Assembly: GCF_035989305.1 (NCBI RefSeq) | Contig: NZ_CP108514.1 | Span: forward strand, 4,216,501-4,280,500 | Length of the DNA stretch: 64,000 nucleotides | Source of the DNA: Streptomyces sp. NBC_01233 | GTDB lineage: Bacteria > Actinomycetota > Actinomycetes > Streptomycetales > Streptomycetaceae | Reading direction: 5' to 3' | Part shown: positions 16,471 through 24,799 of the stretch, in pieces | Layout of the letters: each line of letters begins with the position of its first letter | How positions within the stretch are numbered: the stretch's first letter is position 1 | Made by a program: the position numbers and the translations under genes | Notes under the pieces: model-generated | Seen by the model: the letters and a program-made list of their open reading frames with translations, nothing else | Told to the model about the DNA's origin: nothing | Databases searched by the model: none

Positions 16471-17037
16471 ATGGGCTGGACGTACTCTCCTCGGGTGAAC
16501 GACTTCCCCTGTTTCTGCCTCATCTGCGCCCCGACCGAGTTCGGCGGGCCCCCGTCGGAGGAGCGGGACGCCCGCACCACGAAGAACGTCGCGGACTACG
16601 GCTGGCACGTCATGGGCGTGGCAGGCGGTGACTCCCCCGGCGACTGGGCCTACTCCATCGGCCTCTGGCACACCCTGCGCAGCCCCGAGGTGAGCGTGTT
16701 CGGCCTGTCCTCCGAGACCGCGATGCGCGTGGCGAACGTGGCGGGGGCGGCGATCCGGGGCGGCAATCCGCTCGGGCCGGACCAGCGCCGGGACGACGTT
16801 CTCGACGGCTTCGACGTGATCGTCCGGCCCGTGCACCCCAGCTGGTACTACGACTTCTTCGGCGCGGGCATCGACTTCTACCAGACCCCGCCCCTGCCCA
16901 TCATGCAGCTGTTCTGGCCGGACAGGGAGGGGCGCTTCCCCTGGGAAGAGGGGGCGGGCGAACACTGCCGCACGAGCCAGCCCCTGCTCTGGATCCCGAA
17001 GGAGGAGAGCGCCGGCCCGTGGACCGAGGTCGCCTGA
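16471..17037 (+). CDS. DUF4262 domain protein
   Basis: A soluble protein of 188 aa related to the DUF4262 family of unknown function. The N-terminal C-x-C-x-x-C (FPCFCLIC) is followed by the family motif GWHVMGVAGGDSPGDWAYSIGLWHT (given here only in part: GWHVMGV and WAYSIGLWHT). Two starts are possible. The ATG at 16471 has GGAGG five bases upstream. The GTG at 16495 is 6 bp behind TACTCT (16483-16488), which would give a leaderless 180-aa protein starting at the Cys motif. I keep the first but consider the second equally good. The gene is convergent with the arylamine acetyltransferase. Confidence 0.75.
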   Translation: MGWTYSPRVNDFPCFCLICAPTEFGGPPSEERDARTTKNVADYGWHVMGVAGGDSPGDWAYSIGLWHTLRSPEVSVFGLSSETAMRVANVAGAAIRGGNPLGPDQRRDDVLDGFDVIVRPVHPSWYYDFFGAGIDFYQTPPLPIMQLFWPDREGRFPWEEGAGEHCRTSQPLLWIPKEESAGPWTEVA

Positions 17038-17105
17038 GGCCGTCGGGGCCCGCCGCGCACGCGTCCGGCCCGCAGGCGCCGCCCGCGGGCTCGCGGCCGA
17101 TCGGC

Positions 17106-17912
17106 TCAGGGCCGAGGGTGCAGCGGCACGGGCAGCCGGTCGAGCACGATGGCGAACTCGGTGCGGTAGGCGGCCCGTACCTCCTCGTCGGTCGCCAGCT
17201 CCTCCTCCGTGCGGTCGCCGTCCGCCGAGGTGGCGATGAGGGTGTGGTCCCGCAGGGTGATCCGGCCGCCGTCCTCGGTGAGGCGCGAGCACACCGGGCC
17301 CTTGGTGAAGCCGGACTCCGGACTGGTGCGGTGCCACCAGGCGCCGGTCCGGAAGTCGGCGAGCACGCGGGGGCGGGTCTCCAGCCGGTACACCGGCACG
17401 CCGTCGTGCAGCACATCGAGGTCGCCGCCGGCGCCCTCCCCGTCGGCCCGGGCCGGCCGGACGAGGAACACCCCGCCGGGATCCTTCTGCTCCCCCGGCT
17501 CGTCCAGGTCGAGCGGGTGTGCGGTGTGGTCGCCGAAGCCCACGTCCGCGAGCCAGCGCCCGTCGACGCGCAGCGCGAGGTGGTCGTACGGGACGCCCAG
17601 CGCGCCGTCCTTGCCGTACACGCGGGCCTGGAGGAGTTCCACCCGGTGGCCGAGAGCGCCCAGCAACTCGGCGAATCCGGCGTTCAGTTCGTAGCAGATG
17701 CCGCCGCGCCGGGCGGTCACGATCTTGTCGAAGACGGCGTCCCGGGTGAGCACGAGGTCCTCGCCCAAGTGGATCGACAGGTTTTCGAACGGCACGGTGC
17801 GCAGGTGGCGCAGGTGCAGTTCGCGCAGCGAGGCGGCCGTGGGCCGGGCGGGGCGCGCCGCTCCCAGGCGGCGCAGGTAGGCGTCGGTGCGGGCGGTGCC
17901 GAGAGGTTCCAT
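17106..17912 (-). CDS. nat: Arylamine N-acetyltransferase
   Basis: NAT enzymes move acetyl (or other acyl) groups from CoA to arylamines and hydrazines, and relatives close amide bonds in ansamycin synthesis. The 268-aa protein has a complete Cys-His-Asp triad. Cys73 lies in RRGGICYELN, His111 in YDHLALRV and Asp123 in LADVGFGD. The N-terminal helical part includes the conserved PFENL segment. It stands alone; nothing nearby suggests antibiotic synthesis, so a detoxifying or housekeeping role is more likely. The ATG at 17912 starts the conserved part; open frame continues upstream without family similarity. Confidence 0.92.
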   Translation of the reverse strand: MEPLGTARTDAYLRRLGAARPARPTAASLRELHLRHLRTVPFENLSIHLGEDLVLTRDAVFDKIVTARRGGICYELNAGFAELLGALGHRVELLQARVYGKDGALGVPYDHLALRVDGRWLADVGFGDHTAHPLDLDEPGEQKDPGGVFLVRPARADGEGAGGDLDVLHDGVPVYRLETRPRVLADFRTGAWWHRTSPESGFTKGPVCSRLTEDGGRITLRDHTLIATSADGDRTEEELATDEEVRAAYRTEFAIVLDRLPVPLHPRP

Positions 17913-18018
17913 GGCCGCCACTCTTGCGACCGCCCGGCCGCCGCGCCATGCGCCATTGGACCTAGGCCCGCCGTCAGCCCGGCCCGGCCCGCAGAGGGCC
18001 CGGCTCTGAGGGGCAGCA

Positions 18019-18180
18019 TCAGGCCTGATCATCTCCTCGCCAGGCGCTCCGTACCCTGCGCCATGCCTCGATGAGATCGGGGAGCTGATCCAGAAGGGAC
18101 CGGGCCGCATAGATCCCTGCCGAACCGAGCCCGGCCATGCCGAGCATGAGGAGTGCAATACCGTCCACGCGATCCGCCAC
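18019..18180 (-). CDS. Possible small membrane protein in the element scar
   Basis: A short frame giving about 53 aa from the GTG at 18180. It contains one hydrophobic helix (GIALLMLGMAGLGSAGIYAA) and an amphipathic charged tail (LPDLIEAWRRVRSAWRGDD). The composition is that of a small membrane protein, but the ribosome site is weak and I know no family. It may belong to the decayed mobile element whose integrase remnant lies just to the right. Low confidence that it is expressed. Confidence 0.3.
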   Translation of the reverse strand: MADRVDGIALLMLGMAGLGSAGIYAARSLLDQLPDLIEAWRRVRSAWRGDDQA

Positions 18181-18537
18181 TCTCGTCCAGTGGTCGAACC
18201 AGCCCAACCGAGAGCTCAGTCCGACCGCATCCGGTCTGGGTCCTGAACCTCGGTTGCTCTCCAAGGCGAAGCACTCGTTGCATGCCCGCGTTGGAAGGCT
18301 CGTGCTCCCGCAAAGCGTAGCGACAAGAGGATGTCGGCGGAGCGGCTTTGGGCGGAAACCGCCGCCGTCCACCTGCCCCCGTCGCCGGTACGAGTTCGAG
18401 CCCGGGTCCGGCCGCAAGCCCGTCGAGGTCAAGACCGGGCGCCACGGATCCGGGCTCCGCTACCGAGCTCGGTTCGTGCGCGGCCCGATCGCCTTGGGGC
18501 CGCGTCGACGTGGACGCGATCGATCGGTGCTGCCGGA

Positions 18538-18658
18538 CGCAGGGGAGAACGTAAAAGCCCTGGCTGAATACCTGGGCCACACGGATCCGGGCCTCACCCT
18601 CCGGGTGTACGCACATCTGATGCCCACCAGTAGAAGCCGAACGATGCGGGCGATATAA
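18538..18658 (+). pseudogene. C-terminal remnant of a tyrosine site-specific recombinase
   Basis: The last 40 codons before the stop at 18656-18658 read as the end of a phage or ICE-type integrase: VKALAEYLGHTDPGLTLRVY, then AHLMP. This includes the Leu-Gly-His motif and the catalytic Tyr with normal spacing. Upstream in this frame there is no Arg or second His motif and no catalytic core, so about 300 residues are missing. It is a degenerate relic of a former integrated element. Confidence 0.7.
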
Positions 18659-18988
18659 GCGGCGCACCACTCATCGCGAAACAAATCGACACCACTAACG
18701 CGGACATTAATCAGGGAAAAATGGGGGCTCGGAAATCAGGCGGGAAATGCTCGAAATTCATGCTCCGCGAACCGCTGGTCCCCGCGACTAAGCGCCACCC
18801 TTCGCCATGGGTGCGCCAGCTTATGCAGGGTTTCGCCACCCCAGGTCAGGCCGCGAGGCGGGGGTCGACTCGCCGAGGCTCACCGAGGCACATCACCGCC
18901 TACCGAGGCCCACCGAGACTCACGATCACCGACTCCATTTAGGCAAGGCGCCGCCATTCACCAGGGAATTTGCGGGTCCTATCAGGCT
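18659..18988. other. Lower-GC gene-free segment next to the integrase remnant
   Basis: These 330 bp are visibly less GC-rich than the chromosome around them and hold no convincing gene. A 25-bp motif is repeated imperfectly: CCGAGGCTCACCGAGGC (near 18873-18889) and CCGAGGCCCACCGAGAC (near 18903-18919). The position just past an integrase 3' end is where an attachment site and its arm repeats would lie, so this may be an att relic. No tRNA gene was recognised. Confidence 0.5.
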
Positions 18989-19012
18989 GTGAGTACAGTT
19001 TCAAACGCGGAA

Positions 19013-19040
19013 AAGGCCGCCTCTGGCAGGAGGCGGCCTT
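19013..19040. terminator. Terminator-like hairpin
   Basis: AAGGCCGCCTC (19013-19023) pairs with GAGGCGGCCTT (19030-19040) around a 6-nt loop. It closes the gene-free segment and would insulate the following small gene. Confidence 0.7.
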
Positions 19041-19106
19041 ACGTTCCATCTCCGCGTCCAATTTGTCCTGTATCCAGCAGAACTGACCGCTCAACGGAAG
19101 GAATCC

Positions 19107-19274
19107 ATGTTCTCACAGCGTGGGCTGAGGATCGACGTCCGAGTACGGGAACTACCGCTCGTACTCCTCGGCGCAGGTGGCGCGGCGTTGGCCGGCTCGG
19201 CCGGCGCACCGCCCGAACTGGTGGCGCCCGTCGCACTCCTCGTGGCACTCCAGCTCTCGTTCAAGCGGCTGTAG
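19107..19274 (+). CDS. 55-aa small membrane protein
   Basis: A short gene with AACGGAAGGAATCC ribosome site directly before the ATG. It encodes 55 residues starting MFSQRGLRIDVRVREL. Two hydrophobic stretches follow (LPLVLLGAGGAALAG and LVAPVALLVALQLSF), separated by a Pro-containing turn, and the protein ends in Lys-Arg-Leu. It would span the membrane as a hairpin or lie as one long helix. It ends 31 bp before a very strong terminator. No family recognised. Confidence 0.65.
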   Translation: MFSQRGLRIDVRVRELPLVLLGAGGAALAGSAGAPPELVAPVALLVALQLSFKRL

Positions 19275-19305
19275 CACGGCCCGGAGACGCCCCCCGCGAC
19301 AGAAG

Positions 19306-19343
19306 ACAGCCCCCACCTGCCGAAGTCGGCAGGTGGGGGCTGT
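19306..19343. terminator. Bidirectional terminator between the 55-aa gene and gpmA
   Basis: A perfect 16-bp stem (ACAGCCCCCACCTGCC and its complement) with a 6-nt loop, one of the strongest hairpins in the window. It lies 15 bp from the gpmA stop and serves both converging genes. Confidence 0.9.
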
Positions 19344-19357
19344 TCCGTGCGTTCGGG

Positions 19358-20116
19358 TTACTTCTTGCCCTGGTTCTTGACGGCCTCGATGGCGGCCGCG
19401 GCCGCGGCCGGGTCGAGGTAGGTGCCGCCCGGCTTGAGGGGCTTGAAGTCGGCGTCCAGTTCGTAGACGAGCGGGATGCCGGTCGGGATGTTCAGGCCCG
19501 TGATGTCGGCGTCCGAGATGCCGTCGAGGTGCTTGACCAGACCGCGCAGGGAGTTGCCGTGCGCGGCGACCAGCACCGTGCGGCCGGCCAGCAGGTCCGG
19601 GACGATGCCGTCGTACCAGTACGGCAGCATGCGCTCGACGACGTCCTTGAGGCACTCGGTGCGCGGACGCAGCTCGTTCGGGATCGACGCGTAGCGCGGG
19701 TCCTCGGACTGCGAGAACTCCGTACCGTCCTCGAGGACCGGCGGCGGGGTGTCGTACGAGCGGCGCCACAGCATGAACTGCTCCTCGCCGAACTCGGCGA
19801 GGGTCTGCGCCTTGTCCTTGCCCTGGAGCGCACCGTAGTGGCGCTCGTTCAGGCGCCAGGAGCGGTGCACCGGGATCCAGTGGCGGTCCGCGGCCTCGAG
19901 CGCGAGCTGCGCGGTGCGGATGGCGCGCTTCTGGAGGGAGGTGTGCAGGACATCGGGCAGCAGGCCGGCGTCCTTCAGCAGCTCACCGCCGCGGACCGCC
20001 TCCTTCTCGCCCTTCTCGGTGAGGTTGACGTCCACCCAGCCGGTGAACAGGTTCTTCGCGTTCCAGTCGCTCTCGCCGTGGCGGAGGAGGATCAGCTTGT
20101 ACGGTGCGTCGGCCAT
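19358..20116 (-). CDS. gpmA: 2,3-bisphosphoglycerate-dependent phosphoglycerate mutase
   Basis: Interconverts 3- and 2-phosphoglycerate in glycolysis and gluconeogenesis. The 252-aa protein has the phospho-histidine motif LRHGESDWN (His13). The second active-site His lies in [11 protein letters not shown]. The long insertions typical of dPGM (for example [16 protein letters not shown]) are also present. The C-terminal Lys-rich tail is normal. TAGGCT (20124-20129) is 7 bp before the ATG at 20116, so the transcript is probably leaderless; that choice removes a short unconserved extension. Confidence 0.96.
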   Translation of the reverse strand: MADAPYKLILLRHGESDWNAKNLFTGWVDVNLTEKGEKEAVRGGELLKDAGLLPDVLHTSLQKRAIRTAQLALEAADRHWIPVHRSWRLNERHYGALQGKDKAQTLAEFGEEQFMLWRRSYDTPPPVLEDGTEFSQSEDPRYASIPNELRPRTECLKDVVERMLPYWYDGIVPDLLAGRTVLVAAHGNSLRGLVKHLDGISDADITGLNIPTGIPLVYELDADFKPLKPGGTYLDPAAAAAAIEAVKNQGKK

Positions 20117-20173
20117 GCGTACGAGCCTAATGGACGGGCGGGGGGCGCTCGCGCGCGAGGCGGGGCGGTCCTC

Positions 20174-20196
20174 CGATTGACGTCGCACGTCAATCG
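20174..20196. promoter_or_regulatory. Perfect 10-bp inverted repeat between gpmA and the MFS gene
   Basis: CGATTGACGT and ACGTCAATCG are separated by CGC. The element lies about 75 bp before the transporter start and 58 bp before gpmA and lacks a T run, so it looks like an operator rather than a terminator. Confidence 0.55.
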
Positions 20197-20270
20197 AGTG
20201 GCGCCCGGAGGCCCGTCACTCGTAATGTGCCCCCTGCTCAAGCGACACTTACGCCTCGGGGGGATCCCTT

Positions 20271-21593
20271 ATGTCCGCTGCCAGTCTGAGACGGGCCGCC
20301 CGGGAGAGCGTCTCGGGTCTGCCCCGCGCCTTCTGGTGGCTCTGGACGAGCACGCTCGTCAACCGGCTCGGGGCCTTCGTCGCCACCTTCATGACCTTGT
20401 ACCTGACCCTGGACCGGGGCTATTCGGCCTCCTTCGCGGGACTCGTGGTCGCCCTCCACGGGCTCGGCGGTGTCGTCTCCTCGCTCGTCGCGGGCGTGAT
20501 GACCGACCGGCTGGGGCGGCGCCCCACGCTGCTGGCGGCCCAGGCCTCGACCGCGTTCTCGGTGGCGCTGCTCGGCTTCATGGAGCACCCGGCGGCGATC
20601 GCCGCGGTGGCCATGCTCGTCGGCATGACCTCGAACGCGTCCCGGCCGGCGGTCGCGGCGATGATGGCGGACATCGTCCGCCCGGAGGACCGCGTACGGG
20701 CCTTCGCGCTCAACTACTGGGCCATCAACCTCGGCTTCGCCGTCAGCGCCACGGCGGCGGGAGTGATCGCGGAGTACAGCTACCTGGCCGGCTTCCTGGG
20801 CGAGGCGGCGCTGACGCTGACGTGCGCGGTGCTCGTGTACGTGAAGCTGCCCGAGTCCCGGCCCGAAGGCGGGCCCGGCGCGCCCGCCACCGCCGGCAAG
20901 GCGGCCGCGGCCGGGGCCACGACCGGGGCGGAGCCGGCGATCGGGCTCGGGAGCGTGCTGCGGGACGGGCGGTTCATGAGCGTGGTCGGGCTGTCGTTCC
21001 TGATCTCGCTGATCTTCACGCAGGGCTCGGTCGGCCTGCCGGTCGCGATGGGCGCCGCCGGGTTCTCCCCCGGGGACTACGGGCTGGTGGTGGCCGTGAA
21101 CGGGCTGCTGATCGTGCTGCTGCAGATACCGGTCACGGCGTTCATCGAGCGCCGCGACCCGCAGAAGCTGCTGGTGGTCTCGGCACTGCTGGCCGGGTAC
21201 GGGTTCGCGCTGACGGCCTTCGCCGGGCCGGTGTGGGCGTACGCGCTGACGGTGTGCGTGTGGACGCTTGCGGAGATCGTGAACTCGCCGACCCAGATGG
21301 GCCTGGTCGTGCGGCTCTCGCCGGTGCACGGGCGCGGCCGCTACCAGGGGGTCTACAACCTGTCCTGGGCGGTGGCCTCGCTGGTGGCGCCGCTGATGGC
21401 CGGCTTCGTGATCGACCGGTACGGGGCGGATTGGCTCTGGGGGGCCACGGGTGTCCTGGGGACGGTGGCGGCGGCGGGGTACTGGCTCCTGATGCGGAAT
21501 CTCTCCGAGGGCGATGCGGGTACGGGTGTGGCCGTGGCCGGTGGTGCTGCCGCAGCGGGAGACAAGCCGCTTCCGGCTGCCACGGAGGCGTAA
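20271..21593 (+). CDS. MFS transporter
   Basis: A 440-aa major facilitator with about twelve membrane helices. The loop between helices 2 and 3 carries the family signature as GVMTDRLGRRPTLL. A hydrophilic Ala/Gly-rich central loop (about residues 195-220) separates the two six-helix halves. It resembles drug:proton antiporters of the MdtH/YceL type, but the substrate cannot be named. Nearby regulators are absent; a palindromic site upstream may control it. Confidence 0.88.
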   Translation: MSAASLRRAARESVSGLPRAFWWLWTSTLVNRLGAFVATFMTLYLTLDRGYSASFAGLVVALHGLGGVVSSLVAGVMTDRLGRRPTLLAAQASTAFSVALLGFMEHPAAIAAVAMLVGMTSNASRPAVAAMMADIVRPEDRVRAFALNYWAINLGFAVSATAAGVIAEYSYLAGFLGEAALTLTCAVLVYVKLPESRPEGGPGAPATAGKAAAAGATTGAEPAIGLGSVLRDGRFMSVVGLSFLISLIFTQGSVGLPVAMGAAGFSPGDYGLVVAVNGLLIVLLQIPVTAFIERRDPQKLLVVSALLAGYGFALTAFAGPVWAYALTVCVWTLAEIVNSPTQMGLVVRLSPVHGRGRYQGVYNLSWAVASLVAPLMAGFVIDRYGADWLWGATGVLGTVAAAGYWLLMRNLSEGDAGTGVAVAGGAAAAGDKPLPAATEA

Positions 21594-21612
21594 CGCGGCC
21601 TGCGCCGCTGCT

Positions 21613-21653
21613 GGGGCTCCGCCCCGGACCCACGCCTCGAACGCCGGCGGGGC
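21613..21653. repeat. Streptomyces intergenic palindromic repeat (copy 1)
   Basis: GGGGCTCCGCCCC followed by GGACCCACGCCTCGAACGCCGG. This dispersed element recurs at about 26.3 kb and in tandem at 56.6-56.9 kb in this window. Here it lies between the MFS gene and the YbjN gene, which converge, and probably ends transcription. Confidence 0.7.
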
Positions 21654-21659
21654 CACCTG

Positions 21660-22151
21660 TCAGGACGGCTGTGTCAGGTGTTTGAACGCGTCGAGGTTGA
21701 AGGTCGGTTCGCCGCGGGAGACGCGCCATTCGTACTCGCGGCGGATCGCGCTCGCGAAGCCCAGTTCCAGCAGGGTGTTGAAGGAGCCGTCGGCCGCCTC
21801 CAGGACCGTGCCGAGGAGGCGGTCCAGTTCCTCGGCGGTGACGACCGAGAGCGGGAGCCTGGCCGTCAGGTAGATGTCGCCGAGGCGGTCCACCGCGTAC
21901 GCCATCCCGAACAGCTTGAGGTTGCGCTCCAGCAGCCAGCGGTGGACGCCCGCCTCGTTCTCGTCGGGGTGGCGGATCACGAAGGCGTTGACCGACAGCG
22001 AGTGGCGGCCGATCCGCAGCGAGCAGGTGGTGCTCAGCTTGCGGGTGCCGGGGAGCTGGACGACGTACGAGCCCGGCTCGGGGCTCTCCCAGCTCAGCTC
22101 GGCGCCGTTGAGCGCGCTTTCGATGATCCCGGCGGTGTCAGCGTCAGCCAT
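21660..22151 (-). CDS. YbjN-domain protein
   Basis: A 163-aa cytosolic protein of the YbjN family (type III secretion chaperone-like fold), whose actinobacterial members have no known function. Typical features are the N-terminal helix [14 protein letters not shown], the central beta sheet and the helix [22 protein letters not shown] (22158-22163) stands 6 bp before the ATG at 22151, indicating leaderless translation. The start overlaps the 3' end of mshA by 8 bp; it may be read both with mshA and from its own promoter. Confidence 0.82.
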   Translation of the reverse strand: MADADTAGIIESALNGAELSWESPEPGSYVVQLPGTRKLSTTCSLRIGRHSLSVNAFVIRHPDENEAGVHRWLLERNLKLFGMAYAVDRLGDIYLTARLPLSVVTAEELDRLLGTVLEAADGSFNTLLELGFASAIRREYEWRVSRGEPTFNLDAFKHLTQPS

Positions 22152-23526
22152 GGTGGGAGCGTACGCGACGGCGGTGATCATGCATGGCTCCCGTGTAGAC
22201 GTCGGCCGTGCCGCTCGCCGCGGTGTCCCAGCCGAAGAACTGCGCGTGCCGCGCCGCGTCGGCGCCCATCCGGTCCGCGAGCCCGGGATCGTCCACGAAG
22301 CGCCGCAGCTCCCGCGCGTAGTCCACCGGGTCGTGCCCGGGTACGAGGAGCCCCGTGACCCCGTCGTTGACGGCGACGGGCAGTCCGCCGACCTCGGCGG
22401 CGAGCACCGGCGTGCCGGCGGCCTGGGCCTCGATCGCGACGAGCCCGAACGACTCGCTGTACGAGGGCATGACCAGCACGGACGCTGCCCGGAACCAGTC
22501 CGCGAGCCCGTCCTGCGCCACCGGCGGGTGGAAGTGCACGAGGTCGGCGATGCCGAGCTTCGCGGCGAGCTTCTGCAGGCCCTCCGGCTTGGCGAGGCCG
22601 CTGCCGCTGGGGCCGCCGACGACGGGGACGAAGAGGCGGCGGCGCAGCGAGGGATCCCGGTCGACCAGGACGGCGACGGCGCGCAGCAGGATGTCGGGGG
22701 CCTTCAGCGGCTGGATCCGCCCGGCGAAGAGCGGGATGACGGCGTCCTGCGGCAGACCGAGGCGGGCGCGGGCGGCGGCCCGGCCGTCGCCGACCGTGAA
22801 GCGGTCGAGGTTCACGCCGGGGTGGACGACGGCCACCTTGCCGGGGTCGGCCTCGTAGTGCCGGACGAGCTCGTCGGCCTCCTCGGCGGTGTTCGCGATG
22901 AGCCGGTCGGCGGCGGCCACGATCTGGGTCTCGCCGATGACGCGGGCGGCCGGTTCGGGGGTGTCGCCCTCGGCCAGCGCCGCGTTCTTGACCTTGGCCA
23001 TGGTGTGCATGGCGTGGACCAGCGGCACGCCCCAGCGTTCGGCGGCGAGCCAGCCCACGTGGCCGGAGAGCCAGTAGTGGGAGTGGACCAGGTCGTAGTA
23101 GCCGGGCCGGTGGCCGGCCCAGGCCTGCATCACGCCGTGGGTGAAGGCGCACAGCTGGGCCGGGAGCTCCTCCTTGGCGAGGCCTTCGTACGGGCCCGCG
23201 TCCACGTGCCGTACGAGGACTCCGGGGGCCAGCTCGACCACGGGCGGCAGCCCGCCTGTGGTGGCCCGGGTGAAGATCTCGACCTCGATGTTGATCGCGG
23301 CGAGCCGTTTGGCCAGTTCCACGATGTAGACGTTCATCCCGCCGGCGTCGCCGGTGCCGGGCTGGTGCAGCGGCGAGGTGTGCACGCTGAGCATGGCCAC
23401 GCGGCGCGGCTTGCGGTGGTGGCCCACGGCCGGCAGGCGCAGGCGCGGCGGCTCGTGACGGGTGGCGCGGGCGGCGGCGAGACGGCCACTGAGGCTGCCG
23501 CCGAGGCGGGACACGTACTGGCTCAA
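22144..23526 (-). CDS. mshA: D-inositol-3-phosphate glycosyltransferase MshA
   Basis: First enzyme of mycothiol synthesis: it joins GlcNAc from UDP-GlcNAc to inositol 3-phosphate. It is a GT-B fold protein of family GT4 with 460 aa. The MshA fingerprint is clear: the N-terminal donor loop [28 protein letters not shown], the Lys/Arg phosphate-binding region [12 protein letters not shown] and the E-x7-E motif [18 protein letters not shown]. The start is set at the TTG 23526 ([10 protein letters not shown]), with AGAGGA nine bases upstream; the GTG four codons later is the alternative. mshD lies at 55.7 kb in this window. Confidence 0.94.
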   Translation of the reverse strand: MSQYVSRLGGSLSGRLAAARATRHEPPRLRLPAVGHHRKPRRVAMLSVHTSPLHQPGTGDAGGMNVYIVELAKRLAAINIEVEIFTRATTGGLPPVVELAPGVLVRHVDAGPYEGLAKEELPAQLCAFTHGVMQAWAGHRPGYYDLVHSHYWLSGHVGWLAAERWGVPLVHAMHTMAKVKNAALAEGDTPEPAARVIGETQIVAAADRLIANTAEEADELVRHYEADPGKVAVVHPGVNLDRFTVGDGRAAARARLGLPQDAVIPLFAGRIQPLKAPDILLRAVAVLVDRDPSLRRRLFVPVVGGPSGSGLAKPEGLQKLAAKLGIADLVHFHPPVAQDGLADWFRAASVLVMPSYSESFGLVAIEAQAAGTPVLAAEVGGLPVAVNDGVTGLLVPGHDPVDYARELRRFVDDPGLADRMGADAARHAQFFGWDTAASGTADVYTGAMHDHRRRVRSHHG

Positions 23527-23760
23527 GGGAGCAGTTCCTCTCGGCTCGGACGGTGCGCGCACAAGACGCTCGGACGGCAGGGCGGACGGCGTGACTGGAT
23601 GGCATACCGACGAGGGCGCGGGAGGCGCCCTGCAAGGAGTGCAACCCGGATGGCGGCCCCCCGCATTCCGGGGTCTCCGGTTTTCCTTGCGGTTTCCCCG
23701 TTTTTCTCGGGGCACCGCCGGATTTTCATGCGGCGCGTGCACTCCGCTTACCCTCGGCTC

Positions 23761-24594
23761 ATGGCCTCCCGCACCACCCCGCCCACCAGCCGCGCGCCCG
23801 GTCGCGTCCCTGGCCGCCCCGTGGGCTCGGTGACGCGCGGGACGACGAATCCGAACCGGTTGCGCCGGATGGACCGCTGGATCGCGGCCACGCACGGGGC
23901 CGCGCTGCGGCGCGCGGAGGCACCGGTCGCGGTCGACCTCGGCTACGGCGCCGCGCCGTGGACGGCGGTCGAGCTGCTGGCCCGGCTGCGGGAGGCGGCG
24001 CCTCGGGTGCGGGTGGTCGGCATCGAGATCGAGCCCGCGCGGGTGGCGGGGGCGAAGCCGTACGAGCGGGAGGGGCTGAGCTTCCGGCACGGCGGCTTCG
24101 AGGTTCCGCTGGACGGCGGGGCGCGCCCGGCGCTGATCCGCGCGGCGAACGTGTTGCGCCAGTACGACGAGGAGCAGGTCGCGGAGGTGTGGGCGCGGCT
24201 GTGTGCGCGCCTGGCCCCGGACGGGCTGCTGGTGGAGGGGACCTGCGACGAGATCGGGCGGCGGCACGTGTGGGTGGCGCTGGGCCCGGAGGGGCCGCGC
24301 ACGGTGACCTTCGCGACCCGGCTGGGCTCCCTGGAGCGCCCCTCGGACCTGGCGGAGCGGCTTCCGAAGGCGCTGATCCACCGCAACGTGCCGGGCGAGC
24401 CGGTGCACGCGTTCCTGCGCGACTTCGACCGGGCGTGGGCGGCTGCGGCCCCGTACGCCTCTTACGGAGCGCGGCAGCGGTGGATCCGCACGGCGCGGGC
24501 GCTGGCCGTCGACTGGCCGCTGGCGGACGGGCCGGGACGGTGGCGGCAGGGGGAACTGACCCTGCGCTGGGAGGCGTTGCGCCCGGTGGGGTGA
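23761..24594 (+). CDS. Class I SAM-dependent methyltransferase-like protein
   Basis: A 277-aa protein with a Rossmann methyltransferase core. The glycine-rich motif I appears as [16 protein letters not shown] and the acidic ribose-binding residue as [11 protein letters not shown]. No specific substrate family is recognised; relatives are annotated only as hypothetical or methylase proteins beside mshA in Streptomyces. TACCCT (23749-23754) sits 6 bp before the ATG, so the mRNA is probably leaderless, and this decides the start among several upstream in-frame options. It is divergent from mshA across a 234-bp promoter region. Confidence 0.78.
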   Translation: MASRTTPPTSRAPGRVPGRPVGSVTRGTTNPNRLRRMDRWIAATHGAALRRAEAPVAVDLGYGAAPWTAVELLARLREAAPRVRVVGIEIEPARVAGAKPYEREGLSFRHGGFEVPLDGGARPALIRAANVLRQYDEEQVAEVWARLCARLAPDGLLVEGTCDEIGRRHVWVALGPEGPRTVTFATRLGSLERPSDLAERLPKALIHRNVPGEPVHAFLRDFDRAWAAAAPYASYGARQRWIRTARALAVDWPLADGPGRWRQGELTLRWEALRPVG

Positions 24595-24799
24595 ATGCGG
24601 TGCGGTGGGGAACCGGGGATGCGGGCGGGCCGTTGATCCATGAGGGGCGGGACACGGCGTCCGTTGGGGCGGACAAGATCGGAAAGACCACAAGGCTGTC
24701 GGAATTCATCGACTCGTGGCACCATCCCGATGGCAGTGAGAAGTTACTGATGAATAGTCAGATCTGATACGAGGTCTGACCCGGGTGCCTGGGGGGACC

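Noticed and set aside
18659..18988. tRNA gene as integrase target
   Set aside because: No cloverleaf with T-loop GTTCGANNC and acceptor pairing could be found in the segment.
18989..21685. 898-codon plus-strand frame over gpmA and the MFS gene
   Set aside because: Antisense to gpmA for the first half and frame-shifted against the MFS gene for the rest; no domain.
21874..23760. N-terminal extension of the methyltransferase frame across mshA
   Set aside because: Antisense to mshA; the TACCCT box and ATG at 23761 define the real start.
23527..24693. Upstream continuation of the mshA frame
   Set aside because: Runs antisense through the methyltransferase gene; the TTG at 23526 with AGAGGA gives the conserved MshA N-terminus.
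24595..24799. c-di-AMP (ydaO-type) riboswitch before the NlpC/P60 gene
   Set aside because: Such riboswitches precede several Streptomyces wall hydrolases, but the conserved motifs are not visible here and the leader is short.
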